A stretch of 18,436 bases of DNA from Nitrosopumilaceae archaeon (GCA_020027255.1 JAHRAP010000024.1:1-18436), one strand, 5' to 3'. Shown: positions 6,812 to 14,802, counted from the first letter of the stretch. A program made the numbers and translations. The notes: generated from the letters alone by a model not told the origin.

Positions 6812-7982
6812 TTATGGTTCTAGAGATTTCCTTTTTACGTCAGAATCTGTAACTGAAGGGCATCCAGATAAAATTTGTGATCAAATATCCGATGCAATTC
6901 TAGACGAGTATATAAAATTGGATCCAAATTGCAGAGTAGCTGTAGAAACTATGGTAACTAGTTGTTTAGTAATAGTTGTTGGAGAAATATCTTCTACTGC
7001 TAAAGTTACAAATCAACGAATAAAAGATATAATAAGAAAAACTATTTGTGGCATAGGGTATAACAATCCTGATTTAAAATTTGATTCTGATTCATGTGAG
7101 ATAATATTAAGACTGCATGCGCAGAGCCCGAATATAGATTTGGGAGTTACGCCAACTTCAGGAAAAGAACAAGGTGCAGGAGATCAAGGTATCATGTTTG
7201 GGTATGCTACAAATGAAACTGAAGAGTTTATGCCTATGCCAATCACACTAGCACATAAATTGACACAACGATTGTCCGAGGTTAGAAAACTAAAAGAAAT
7301 ACCATGGATGAGGCCAGATGGTAAATCTCAAGTATCGATAGAATATAAAAATGACAAACCAATAAAAATAACAGACATAGTGATTTCAGCACAACATGAT
7401 CCTGCAATTTCAAATGATGAGATAAAATATACTATAATAAAAAAAGTCATACGTCCAGTATGTATGGATCTGTGGAGAGATGATATTAAAATATTAATTA
7501 ACCCTACAGGCAGATTTGAAGTAGGAGGGCCGCATAGTGATGCAGGTGTGACTGGCAGAAAAATTATTGTGGATACTTATGGAGGTCAAGGGAGACATGG
7601 AGGAGGATCTTTTTCAGGAAAAGATCCGTCTAAAGTAGATAGATCTGCTTCGTATATGTGCAGATACATAGCCAAAAATATAGTTGCTTCAGGCTTATCT
7701 GATAAATGTGAATTGCAAGTAGCCTACGCAATAGGTATACCAGAACCTATATCATTAATGGTAAATACTTTTGGCACTGGTAAAACTACAGATCAAAATA
7801 TAGAAATGCTAGTAAAAAAACATTTTGATTTACGGCCAGCATCAATAATATCCAAATTGATGTTAAAAAGACCAATATATAAAAAAACTGCGTCATATGG
7901 TCACTTTGGAAGAAATGAACCTGAATTTACATGGGAGTTAATAGACAAAGCTGAAATATTAAAAAATTACATCTCTAGTTAA
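6801..7982 (+). CDS. metK: S-adenosylmethionine synthetase, bacterial/eukaryotic type
   Basis: The 393-residue enzyme makes S-adenosylmethionine from methionine and ATP. It belongs to the bacterial-style MetK family, not the distinct archaeal MAT family. Signatures in order: FTSESVTEGHPDKICDQISD (11-30, with His21 and Asp23 of the ATP/metal site), GAGDQGIMFGYATNE (125-139), GGPHSDAGVTGRK (242-253) and the phosphate-binding loop GGGSFSGKDPSKVDRS (267-282), all as in E. coli MetK. Length is close to the usual 384-400. The ATG lies inside the end of the Sm-like gene; residues 1-9 are a short extension. Base composition matches the neighbours, so any transfer is old. Its product feeds the corrin methyltransferases of the cobalamin pathway and cellular methylation. 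Confidence 0.97.
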   Translation: MNYNYGSRDFLFTSESVTEGHPDKICDQISDAILDEYIKLDPNCRVAVETMVTSCLVIVVGEISSTAKVTNQRIKDIIRKTICGIGYNNPDLKFDSDSCEIILRLHAQSPNIDLGVTPTSGKEQGAGDQGIMFGYATNETEEFMPMPITLAHKLTQRLSEVRKLKEIPWMRPDGKSQVSIEYKNDKPIKITDIVISAQHDPAISNDEIKYTIIKKVIRPVCMDLWRDDIKILINPTGRFEVGGPHSDAGVTGRKIIVDTYGGQGRHGGGSFSGKDPSKVDRSASYMCRYIAKNIVASGLSDKCELQVAYAIGIPEPISLMVNTFGTGKTTDQNIEMLVKKHFDLRPASIISKLMLKRPIYKKTASYGHFGRNEPEFTWELIDKAEILKNYISS

Positions 7983-7988
7983 CGCATA

Positions 7989-8005
7989 TTTTAGTTTTTA
8001 CTTTA
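7989..8005 (+). terminator. candidate T-tract terminator after metK
   Basis: Two T-rich runs (TTTTAG then TTTTTACTTT) follow the metK stop within 25 nt, with no strong hairpin. Oligo-T tracts alone terminate archaeal transcription. A further T run lies at 8017-8030. The downstream region is the minus-strand pseudogene. Confidence 0.35.
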
Positions 8006-8039
8006 ATACCTGAGAATTTTTGAATTTTTTCACAATTTA

Positions 8040-8828
8040 CTATAAAGCTTCAAATAATATATTCAGATCGTTAACACAATGCATACTAATAAAATTTCTA
8101 AAAGTATTAAAATATTCATGTTTTAGATCTGTGAATTGGATTTTTCGTTTTATTTTTTTAGCTTGTTTGAACATGTTAATAAATTCTAGAAAACAATGTC
8201 TCAGGACCTACCAAATCAAATATGCCATTATTAAAAAGAGGATTTACAAAAGAATTAAAAATAATTTCTAGTGCATCATTGATAAATATTTGTTGTGTTA
8301 GATAATCACCAGATCTTAGAATACAGAAATTATTATGAAGTGCCACATGATTTATTATTTTAGTAGATAATGGATCATTGTTTCCAATTATATACGATGA
8401 TCTAAATATAGTAAATCCAAACCAGATTTTATAATCTCAAGTTCGGCACGATATTTAGAAATAAAATAAGTTTGCGCAGAAGTACTTAGTTCACTACACG
8501 AATAATTTTTTGGGTGTTAGAGTTTTTACATATTTTGATAATTTGTTTTGTCAAATCATTATTAACACCATAATGATCTGTATGAACTGTTTGTTTTCAA
8601 AATCCTATCAAATGTACTAGAACATCACCAATTTTGAAGGTTATCTGGTATCTGGTTATTTAAATTAAAAATACGTATTTTGTTTTCATGATCATAAGAT
8701 TTAAAATCTCTCCTCGAAATACTAACAAAGTCAATTTTCCTAAAATGTAGCCTACGAAGATTTTTTGCTACATATCCATTTGCACCAAATATAGCCATTT
8801 TGGTATTTTGATTACGCATTATTAACAT
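8040..8828 (-). pseudogene. NAD-dependent epimerase/dehydratase (extended SDR) pseudogene
   Basis: Only the first 67 codons are open (8625-8828): MAIFGANGYVAKNLRRL is an SDR dinucleotide-binding start with GxxGxxA in place of GxxGxxG. Further family sequence continues downstream in shifting frames. GDVLVHLIGF is followed by TGA (8597-8599) and then KQTVHTDHYGVNNDLTKQII. Next comes STSAQTYFISKYRAELEIIK, which carries the YxxxK catalytic pair. Then FRSSYIIGNNDPL, then LTQQIFINDALEII and FDLVGPETLFSR, and finally EFINMFKQAKKIKRK down to FEAL and TAG at 8040-8042. I count about four frameshifts and one nonsense codon. The order and spacing are those of a roughly 260-residue SDR epimerase of the NDUFA9-like/nucleotide-sugar type. 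The neighbour genes look intact, so this is gene decay rather than poor sequence throughout. Confidence 0.88.
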
Positions 8829-8831
8829 ACA

Positions 8832-8843
8832 TTTAATTTTAAA
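8832..8843 (+). promoter_or_regulatory. TATA-like box for the J-domain gene
   Basis: TTTAATTTTAAA is centred about 25 nt before the TTG at 8862. It lies in the 33-bp divergent gap shared with the decayed epimerase gene and is nearly symmetric, so it could have served both directions. Confidence 0.45.
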
Positions 8844-8861
8844 CTAACTATAAAACAACCG

Positions 8862-9266
8862 TTGGAGTTAGCCAAATGCTACGAAATATTAGGATTGCAT
8901 GCCAATGCAACGTTAGAAGAAATAAAATCAGCATATCGAAATTTATCTTTGAAATATCACCCAGACAAAAACCAAAACAACATGAATGAAAAATTTAAAC
9001 AAATAATCGAAGCTTATAATATCTTAAAAACATATGAAAATAATAAACCGCATAAAATTAATTCTACAAAAATTAGATTTTATATGAATAAAAACAACTC
9101 AACCAAATTAAAAATGAATTACAATAAAAACGGAGCTCACAAAAATAACATCAATAGTACAGATGATATAGAAGAAAAATTATCGCATAAAATAACGCAT
9201 TTGTTACTTTATGGAGGTTTGGCTGTAATTTCCATTTGGATTATTATTTCCGAAATTGTCAAATAA
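8862..9266 (+). CDS. J-domain protein with C-terminal membrane anchor
   Basis: The 134-residue protein begins with a complete J domain: CYEILGLHANATLEEIKSAYR (6-26), LSLKYHPDKNQ with the HPD triad at 33-35, and helix IV to about residue 60. J domains stimulate the ATPase of DnaK/Hsp70. The Gly/Phe, zinc-finger and C-terminal substrate domains of true DnaJ are missing. An Asn/Lys-rich linker (about 61-100) leads to one hydrophobic segment (about 111-133, ITHLLLYGGLAVISIW...) that would tail-anchor the protein in the cytoplasmic membrane with the J domain in the cytosol. The start is TTG, supported by the TATA spacing. The next gene, cbiD, starts about 20 nt after the stop, so the two may share a transcript. 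Confidence 0.9.
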   Translation: MELAKCYEILGLHANATLEEIKSAYRNLSLKYHPDKNQNNMNEKFKQIIEAYNILKTYENNKPHKINSTKIRFYMNKNNSTKLKMNYNKNGAHKNNINSTDDIEEKLSHKITHLLLYGGLAVISIWIIISEIVK

Positions 9267-9286
9267 AGAAGCACGAAAATAAACAT

Positions 9287-10360
9287 ATGATTAAAAAGTT
9301 GAAAACTGGTTTTACTACTGGTACTTGTGCAACTGCATCATCTAAAGCTGCATTATTATCTATTATAAATCAACAAGAAATTAAATCAATAGAAGTTAGA
9401 TTGCCCAATAAAAATATGATGAAAATCAAGATACATACATGTGTGTTCCAAAAAAATCGTTCCAGATGTTCTGTGATAAAAGACGGAGGCGACGATCCAG
9501 ATGTAACTCATGGTGCTGAAATTATTACAGATTTGTATTTAACAGATCATGTTAATAAGATTGAAATTGATGGGGGTAAAGGCGTAGGAATAGTTACAAA
9601 ACCAGGACTAGGTTTAGAAATAGGCAAAGCCGCCATAAATCCTACACCAACAAAAATGATAATTGACAATATTAGAGAAACATTTGAAGAAACACTGCGA
9701 AATCATGGAGTTAAAATAATAGTATCAGTAACAAATGGCGATAAAATAGCTTTACATACAGATAATCCAAGATTAGGTATAATAAATGGAATATCTATTC
9801 TTGGCACTAGTGGAATAGTAGTTCCGTATTCTACTGCATCTTTTGCAGCATCAATAAGACAGAGTCTCGATGTATGCCTAGCAACAAACAACAAAAAAAT
9901 TATTTTGTCAATAGGAAGTAGGAGCGAAAAATTTATTAAAAATATAATGAAATTGCCAGCACATTGTTTTATTCAGATGGGAGATTTTTCAGGATATACC
10001 ATGTCACAATGTGCTCAAAAAAAAATTGAGACTGCACATATATCTGGTTTAATCGGTAAATTTGCCAAGATAGCAAATGGTATAAAACAAACACATGTCA
10101 AAGGATCTAAAGTAGATATAAATTTCCTTGCAAAATTAGCTAAAAAATGTAATCCCGATGAAGATACACTTAAATTGATTGAAGGTGCTAATACTACAAG
10201 ACATGTTTATGATATAATTAAAGCCAAAAAATTAAACTGTTTTTTTAATGAGTTATGCATAGCTGTGTATAAACAAATGGAAAAACATTCAAAAATGAAG
10301 GTTTTGTTAGATGTGGTTTTGTTTGATTTTGATGGCAAAATTATAGGAAGATATCCTTAA
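9287..10360 (+). CDS. cbiD: cobalt-precorrin-5B (C1)-methyltransferase
   Basis: CbiD methylates C1 of cobalt-precorrin-5B with S-adenosylmethionine in the anaerobic (early-cobalt) cobalamin pathway. The 357-residue protein starts with the family signature KTGFTTGTCATA (6-17). It continues with KDGGDDPDVTHGAEI (65-79), GVGIVTKPGLGLEIGKAAIN (99-118), a GTSGIVVPYST segment near 175-185 and an HxxGLIGKFAKIANG-type motif in the C-terminal half (HISGLIGKFAKIANG). An upstream in-frame start at 9236 would add 17 residues and overlap the J-domain gene by 31 nt; I prefer the ATG at 9287 because the family begins just before KTGFTTG. It is first of four corrin genes on this strand and is followed 23 nt later by cbiG, whose product makes its substrate. 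Confidence 0.96.
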   Translation: MIKKLKTGFTTGTCATASSKAALLSIINQQEIKSIEVRLPNKNMMKIKIHTCVFQKNRSRCSVIKDGGDDPDVTHGAEIITDLYLTDHVNKIEIDGGKGVGIVTKPGLGLEIGKAAINPTPTKMIIDNIRETFEETLRNHGVKIIVSVTNGDKIALHTDNPRLGIINGISILGTSGIVVPYSTASFAASIRQSLDVCLATNNKKIILSIGSRSEKFIKNIMKLPAHCFIQMGDFSGYTMSQCAQKKIETAHISGLIGKFAKIANGIKQTHVKGSKVDINFLAKLAKKCNPDEDTLKLIEGANTTRHVYDIIKAKKLNCFFNELCIAVYKQMEKHSKMKVLLDVVLFDFDGKIIGRYP

Positions 10361-10383
10361 TAAAATAAATTTGGTATTATAAC

Positions 10384-11448
10384 ATGCCATTGAAAAAAAT
10401 ATCTGTTCTAGCAATAACAAAAAATGGGATTAATATAAGCGTGAGGATTTTGAGTGTATTTAGATTATGTAAAATTTATGCGCCAATCAAATTTTCAAAT
10501 GGAGATAAAAAAATAATTTGGTATTCTAAATCCACATCTGATCAGATAAAAGAACTGTTCCACAACAATGATGCTGTGATTTGTTTATTTTCTTTAGGTG
10601 CAGTGATAAGATTAATAGCTCCGTACATCAAAAGTAAAAAAACAGACCCTGCAATAATATCAATAGACGACAAAGCTAAATTTGTAATTAGTGTGCTTTC
10701 AGGGCATATCGGAGGTGCAAATAACCTTACAGATCAACTTGCAAATAAGTTAGGTTCGACTTCCGTGATCACTACAGCATCTGAAGTAAATAAAACAATA
10801 CCTATAGATATTTTAGGCAAAGAATTCAATTGGTGTGTTGAATCTAGATCATCAATCACAAAAATTAGTGCGTTTATGATAAATGATGAGAAAATAGGAG
10901 TGTATCAAGATGCCGGAGAAAAAAATTGGTGGGTTGGGGAACTCCCAAAAAATGTAAAAAAATATACAACATTACAAACATTAAAAGAATCAAGAAGCAG
11001 AGCTTTGATGATTATTTCAGACAGGATTATAAATGATGAATATATTTTAGATAATTCTGTCGTATATAGACCAAAGAGTTTAGTGATCGGTATAGGATTA
11101 CATCAAAATACAACAATAAAGACAATACAAAACAATTTAATAAAATGTCTAGAAAAATTCAAGCTGAGCGAAAAATCTATTGCAAAATTCGCCACAATAA
11201 ATAAACAATTCAATGTGAAAAGTTTAATAGAATTAAGCAAAGAAATGAGCGTGCCAATAGAATATTTTGAAAAAAATGAATTAGCAAAAATTAATGTTCC
11301 CAATCCATCAACAGTGGTCAACAAATTTGAAAGAACGTATAGTGTTGCAGAAGCTGCAGCTATATTAAGTTCACAAGGAGAATTAATAATAGAAAAACAA
11401 AAATTCCCTCCTGATCTCACTTTATCAATATCACGGATTAAAAATTGA
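10384..11448 (+). CDS. cbiG: cobalt-precorrin-5A hydrolase
   Basis: CbiG opens the delta-lactone of cobalt-precorrin-5A and releases acetaldehyde (C20 extrusion), giving the substrate of CbiD. The protein has 354 residues. The N-terminal domain has GAVIRLIAPYIKSKKTDPA (72-90) and SVLSGHIGGANNLTDQLA (103-120), both hallmark segments. The C-terminal CbiG domain starts at LVIGIGLHQNTT (233-244) and ends with VAEAAAILSSQGELI. A variable central linker (about 125-230) separates them. The start is ATG. The stop TGA (11446-11448) overlaps the TTG of cbiX by 3 bases (TTGA junction), indicating translational coupling. Confidence 0.96.
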   Translation: MPLKKISVLAITKNGINISVRILSVFRLCKIYAPIKFSNGDKKIIWYSKSTSDQIKELFHNNDAVICLFSLGAVIRLIAPYIKSKKTDPAIISIDDKAKFVISVLSGHIGGANNLTDQLANKLGSTSVITTASEVNKTIPIDILGKEFNWCVESRSSITKISAFMINDEKIGVYQDAGEKNWWVGELPKNVKKYTTLQTLKESRSRALMIISDRIINDEYILDNSVVYRPKSLVIGIGLHQNTTIKTIQNNLIKCLEKFKLSEKSIAKFATINKQFNVKSLIELSKEMSVPIEYFEKNELAKINVPNPSTVVNKFERTYSVAEAAAILSSQGELIIEKQKFPPDLTLSISRIKN

Positions 11449-12197
11449 ATGTGGGTGTATTATTAATAGATAGAGGCAGTAAAGATACTGAAGTTAAACA
11501 TGAATTAGATGCAATTTGTTCCAAGATACAAAACGATGCCAAATATATTTTTGTCAAATATTGCTTTTTAGAGGTAACAGAACCACGAATAGATAAAATG
11601 ATGAATGAATGTCTTAAATTTCAGATAAATAAATTAATAGTAATTCCATATTTTTTATACTCTGGTACAAAAATAAAATTGGCAATAAACCGTATTATGA
11701 AATTTCACGGAAGAGCTAATATCAAATTAATTATATCAAAGCCTATGTTAATGCATGAATTGGTTGTTGAGTCTGTGAAAAATAGAATCTATGATGCGAT
11801 GATAAAAAATAAAATTAAAACACAAAAACAAAGTGTGGATATCTTAATCATATGCCATGGAAGTAAAGATCCAAATTCACATTTATCGATCATGTATACA
11901 GTAAATAGATTAAAACCAGAATATAGAAATGTAAAATATTGTTTTTTAGAAATAGAAAATCCGAACATTGATGAGGGGATACATAGCTGTGTAAATGACA
12001 AACCAGATGTTTTGGTAATTGTATTTTATTTTTTGCATAATGGGGTACACGTAAAAAATGACATATATAAAGAATTAATGCCAGCGATTAGTAGATATAA
12101 GTTGAAAAAATTCATTGTTACAGAACATATAGGTAAGGATGACAAATTAATGAATTTAATAATAACTCGTTGCCGTGAGGTTGAAAATGCAAACTGA
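11445..12197 (+). CDS. cbiX: sirohydrochlorin cobaltochelatase, two-domain CbiX
   Basis: This inserts cobalt into sirohydrochlorin, the first committed step of early-cobalt B12 synthesis. The 250-residue protein is a tandem duplication, about 1-120 and 131-250. The halves align visibly at VKYCFLEVTEPRID (39-52) and VKYCFLEIENPNID (164-177). The second half keeps the catalytic pattern: CHGSKDP with His139, and YFLHNGVHVKNDI with His199 and His203. The first half has DRGSKD where HGS is expected and FLYSGTKIKL where the histidines should be, so it appears catalytically inactive. Archaea often have a single-domain form that dimerises; here the pair is fused, as in long-form CbiX and ferrochelatase-like proteins. 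The start is TTG, overlapping the cbiG stop; the stop overlaps cbiC. Confidence 0.94.
   Translation: MNVGVLLIDRGSKDTEVKHELDAICSKIQNDAKYIFVKYCFLEVTEPRIDKMMNECLKFQINKLIVIPYFLYSGTKIKLAINRIMKFHGRANIKLIISKPMLMHELVVESVKNRIYDAMIKNKIKTQKQSVDILIICHGSKDPNSHLSIMYTVNRLKPEYRNVKYCFLEIENPNIDEGIHSCVNDKPDVLVIVFYFLHNGVHVKNDIYKELMPAISRYKLKKFIVTEHIGKDDKLMNLIITRCREVENAN
12177..12181 (+). promoter_or_regulatory. Shine-Dalgarno site for cbiC
   Basis: GAGGT sits 5 nt upstream of the ATG at 12187, inside the cbiX coding end. It is the clearest ribosome-binding site I see in the window, where several other genes have TATA-like boxes at leaderless spacing. An internal gene of an operon would be expected to need one. 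Confidence 0.6.
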
Positions 12198-12816
12198 TGT
12201 AGGGAAAAATATAGAATATAGAAGCATGAAAGTAATTGATAATGAAATTGGCGAGCATAGTTATAATGAATATGAATGGACTATAGTAAAGCGAGTAATA
12301 CACACAACTGCAGATTTTGATTTTGCACATAATAATAAAATTATATTTCATGAAACAGCAATAGTAGATGGTATAAACGCACTGAAAAATGGATGTAAAA
12401 TAATAGTTGATGTGAATGGTGTGTTAGGTGGACTGCACAAAAAGAATCTGCGAGATTTTAAAATTGATGTAATTTGTAATATTTCCAATGAAATAGTTAA
12501 AAACAAAGCGAAGAAATGCAATAAAACTATTTCACAAATGGCCATGAGAGAATCCACTAAATATATGGAAGGCAGCATAATTGCAGTAGGCAATGCACCA
12601 ACAGCATTGTTAGAAGTAATTAAAATATGCAACGAACGAATGGTTACACCTGCATTAATAATTGGTATTCCGGTGGGGTTTATATCAGCATCTGAATCAA
12701 AAGAACAGTTAACAAAAAATTGTAGAATTCCATTTATAACAAATATAGGTCGCAAAGGAGGAAGTGCTTGTGCTGCTGCGATAATAAATGCATTATTTAA
12801 ATTAATGTCAAATTAG
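12187..12816 (+). CDS. cbiC: cobalt-precorrin-8 methylmutase
   Basis: CbiC moves a methyl group from C11 to C12 to form cobyrinic acid. The 209 residues from ATG 12187 contain VKRVIHTTADFDFA (34-47; His39 is the family's catalytic histidine), VDVNGVLGGL (74-83), GNAPTAL (135-141), IPVGFISASESKEQL (161-175) and a GRKGGSACAAAIINAL end. A GAGGT sequence at 12177-12181 lies 5 nt before this ATG and matches the archaeal anti-Shine-Dalgarno, which decides the start over the in-frame GTG at 12175. The start overlaps the end of cbiX by 11 nt. The stop abuts the convergent cbiA stop with no intergenic base. Confidence 0.96.
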   Translation: MQTDVGKNIEYRSMKVIDNEIGEHSYNEYEWTIVKRVIHTTADFDFAHNNKIIFHETAIVDGINALKNGCKIIVDVNGVLGGLHKKNLRDFKIDVICNISNEIVKNKAKKCNKTISQMAMRESTKYMEGSIIAVGNAPTALLEVIKICNERMVTPALIIGIPVGFISASESKEQLTKNCRIPFITNIGRKGGSACAAAIINALFKLMSN

Positions 12817-14175
12817 TTATTTTTTTGAATATTTAAAACATTCATGCATAATGTTTTGTGTATGATATTTATTAAAATAAATATGCATGTAAGAAGCTAA
12901 TGTGCGATAAGAAAGTAATCCATCTTCGTTATTTTTAATGCCAGCACCTAATGATAATTCATATGCAAATTTATAGTCTTGGCCAATATTATTAATTTCA
13001 GAGTAATGAAACTCGTGACCATTGATTTTACTCATAGATGTATTCGATAACATGCATGTAGATTTTATAACACCTTTTGTGTAATTCAGTTTCATTTTAT
13101 TTGTCATTTTTACTTCAGTATCAAATAATCCCACCATAGAGTGTTTTTTATTTTTGTTTGAAATTGATTTTGATAGGTACATAAGTCCTCCACATTCAGC
13201 ATAAATTGGCATACCATTTTCAGCAAATTTTTTGATTTCTTTTTTCATAGAGGTATTTTTAGCTAATGTTGCACTAAAAATTTCTGGGAAGCCACCTCCA
13301 ATGTAAAGACCGTCACAATCAGGTAATGTTGAATCATGGATAGGGCTGAAATATTTTATTGTGGCACCAGATTTTTCTAACAAATTCAAATTATCATGAT
13401 AATAAAAATTAAATGATTGATCTAATGCTACTGCAAGTTTTGCTTTGTTAATTTTATTTTTTTTAATACTTGATTTTATAGTCAGATTCATAGAATTCAA
13501 TGCAATATCAATTATTTTGTCTATATCAAGTAAATTTGAAATTTGATTGGCCATTTCTTTAATTTGATTAATAGAAACAGATTTTTCTCTTATAGGTAAT
13601 AATCCTAAATAACGAGAATCCATAGATAATTCTTTGTCAGAATAAATAGAACCTAAAATGGGCAGGTTCAATTTTTGTAAAGCTTCTTTACAAATATCTT
13701 CATGTTTTTTACTATGAAGTTTATTGAGTATGAATCCTACAATGTTAGAATTTTTTTGATATTTTACATATCCAAAAGCAATGGCCGCTATGGAACGTGC
13801 GATTTTACTAGCATCTAAAATTAGTATAACAGGAGTTTGTAACAAAGTGGAAATATGATATGTGTTAGCAAAATTAGAATTGCCATATGCGCCATCATAA
13901 AATCCCATGACTCCTTCGATAACAGAAATATCAGAAGATGAATTTGTTATGAAGCTGTTTAATACTCCGTTTTTCCCCATTAACCACATATCCAAATTTC
14001 TAGCTGTGTTATTTGATATCATAGATAGATAACTAGGATCAATATAATCTGGCCCTACTTTAAATGGCTGTATGGTATATCCTTTTTTTAACATACCTAA
14101 AATAATTCCTAATGAGATAGATGTTTTTCCTACATCACTTTTTGTGCCAGCAATTAAAACACGTGGAATTTTCAA
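12817..14175 (-). CDS. cbiA: cobyrinate a,c-diamide synthase
   Basis: CbiA amidates the a and c side chains of cobyrinic acid using glutamine and ATP. The 452-residue protein has the two family domains. The N-terminal dethiobiotin-synthetase-like ATPase domain has P-loop GTKSDVGKTS (10-19), FKVGPDYIDPSYL (38-50) and VIEGVMGFYDGA (85-96). The C-terminal class I glutamine amidotransferase domain has YIGGGFPEIFS (291-301), PIYAECGGLMYL with nucleophile Cys328, and YMHIYF with His431. Length matches CbiA, while CbiP (cobyric acid synthase) has different motifs. The start is TTG at 14173-14175, giving MKIPRVLIAG. It is divergent from the adenosyltransferase gene across an AT-rich gap (14176-14226) that can hold TATA boxes in both directions, and convergent with cbiC. 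Confidence 0.96.
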   Translation of the reverse strand: MKIPRVLIAGTKSDVGKTSISLGIILGMLKKGYTIQPFKVGPDYIDPSYLSMISNNTARNLDMWLMGKNGVLNSFITNSSSDISVIEGVMGFYDGAYGNSNFANTYHISTLLQTPVILILDASKIARSIAAIAFGYVKYQKNSNIVGFILNKLHSKKHEDICKEALQKLNLPILGSIYSDKELSMDSRYLGLLPIREKSVSINQIKEMANQISNLLDIDKIIDIALNSMNLTIKSSIKKNKINKAKLAVALDQSFNFYYHDNLNLLEKSGATIKYFSPIHDSTLPDCDGLYIGGGFPEIFSATLAKNTSMKKEIKKFAENGMPIYAECGGLMYLSKSISNKNKKHSMVGLFDTEVKMTNKMKLNYTKGVIKSTCMLSNTSMSKINGHEFHYSEINNIGQDYKFAYELSLGAGIKNNEDGLLSYRTLASYMHIYFNKYHTQNIMHECFKYSKK

Positions 14176-14226
14176 TGTACTATAATATTATTGCTAAATA
14201 ATTTAATAAATATTAATTACAGTCAT

Positions 14227-14766
14227 ATGCAAAGTATGGAAAAAGGATTAGTTATAGTTTATACCGGGAACGGGAAAGGAAAAACAACTGCAGCTCTTGG
14301 ACTAGCATTAAGATCCATAGGATACAAGCAGAAAGTATGTATGATACAATTCATCAAAGGTTCTTGGCATTATGGAGAGATGTATTCTGCAAATATTCTA
14401 AAACCAGAATTTGAATTAGTTGCTGCTGGAAAAGGTTTTGTAGGAATTATTGACGATGATAAACCTTTAACTGAACATAAAAAAATTGCGCAACAAGCTA
14501 TCGATATATGCAGAAAAAAAATACAGTCAAACAAATACAATACAGTAATTTTAGATGAAATAAATTATGCAGTAAATATGAAATTGGTTAAATTAGATGA
14601 TGTGATCAATATAATAAAATTAAAACCATATGAACAAAACTTGGTGCTCACAGGAAATCATGTTAAAAATAAAATAATTGATTTAGCAGATTTAGTAACA
14701 GAAATGAAAGAAATAAAACATCCTTTCAAACTTGGAATTAAGGCAAAAAAAGGAATAGATTTTTAA
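14227..14766 (+). CDS. cobO: corrinoid adenosyltransferase, CobA/CobO (BtuR) family
   Basis: This transfers the adenosyl group of ATP to cob(I)yrinate a,c-diamide or cob(I)inamide, giving the coenzyme form. The P-loop is TGNGKGKT (13-20 from this start), as in the CobA/CobO family rather than PduO. VCMIQFIKGSWHYGE (about 37-51) and the Walker B-like VILDEINYAV (about 107-116) follow; LTGNH and the LVTEMKEIKHPFKLGIKAKKGIDF end are also typical. About 180 residues is a usual length. An in-frame ATG at 14191 would add 12 residues, and a third ATG is at 14236; the family begins just before KGLVIVYTG, so 14227 or 14236 is likely. A TTTAATAAATATTAA stretch (14202-14216) is a candidate promoter. aIF2-alpha follows after 36 nt. 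Confidence 0.94.
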   Translation: MQSMEKGLVIVYTGNGKGKTTAALGLALRSIGYKQKVCMIQFIKGSWHYGEMYSANILKPEFELVAAGKGFVGIIDDDKPLTEHKKIAQQAIDICRKKIQSNKYNTVILDEINYAVNMKLVKLDDVINIIKLKPYEQNLVLTGNHVKNKIIDLADLVTEMKEIKHPFKLGIKAKKGIDF

Positions 14767-14802
14767 TCATCCGTACTGAGATTACATTAAAGAGTAAAAA
14801 TT

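Noticed and set aside
8020..8271. Plus-strand 83-codon open frame after metK
   Set aside because: It lies over the minus-strand epimerase remnant, has no recognisable domain and has low-complexity composition; it is a shadow.
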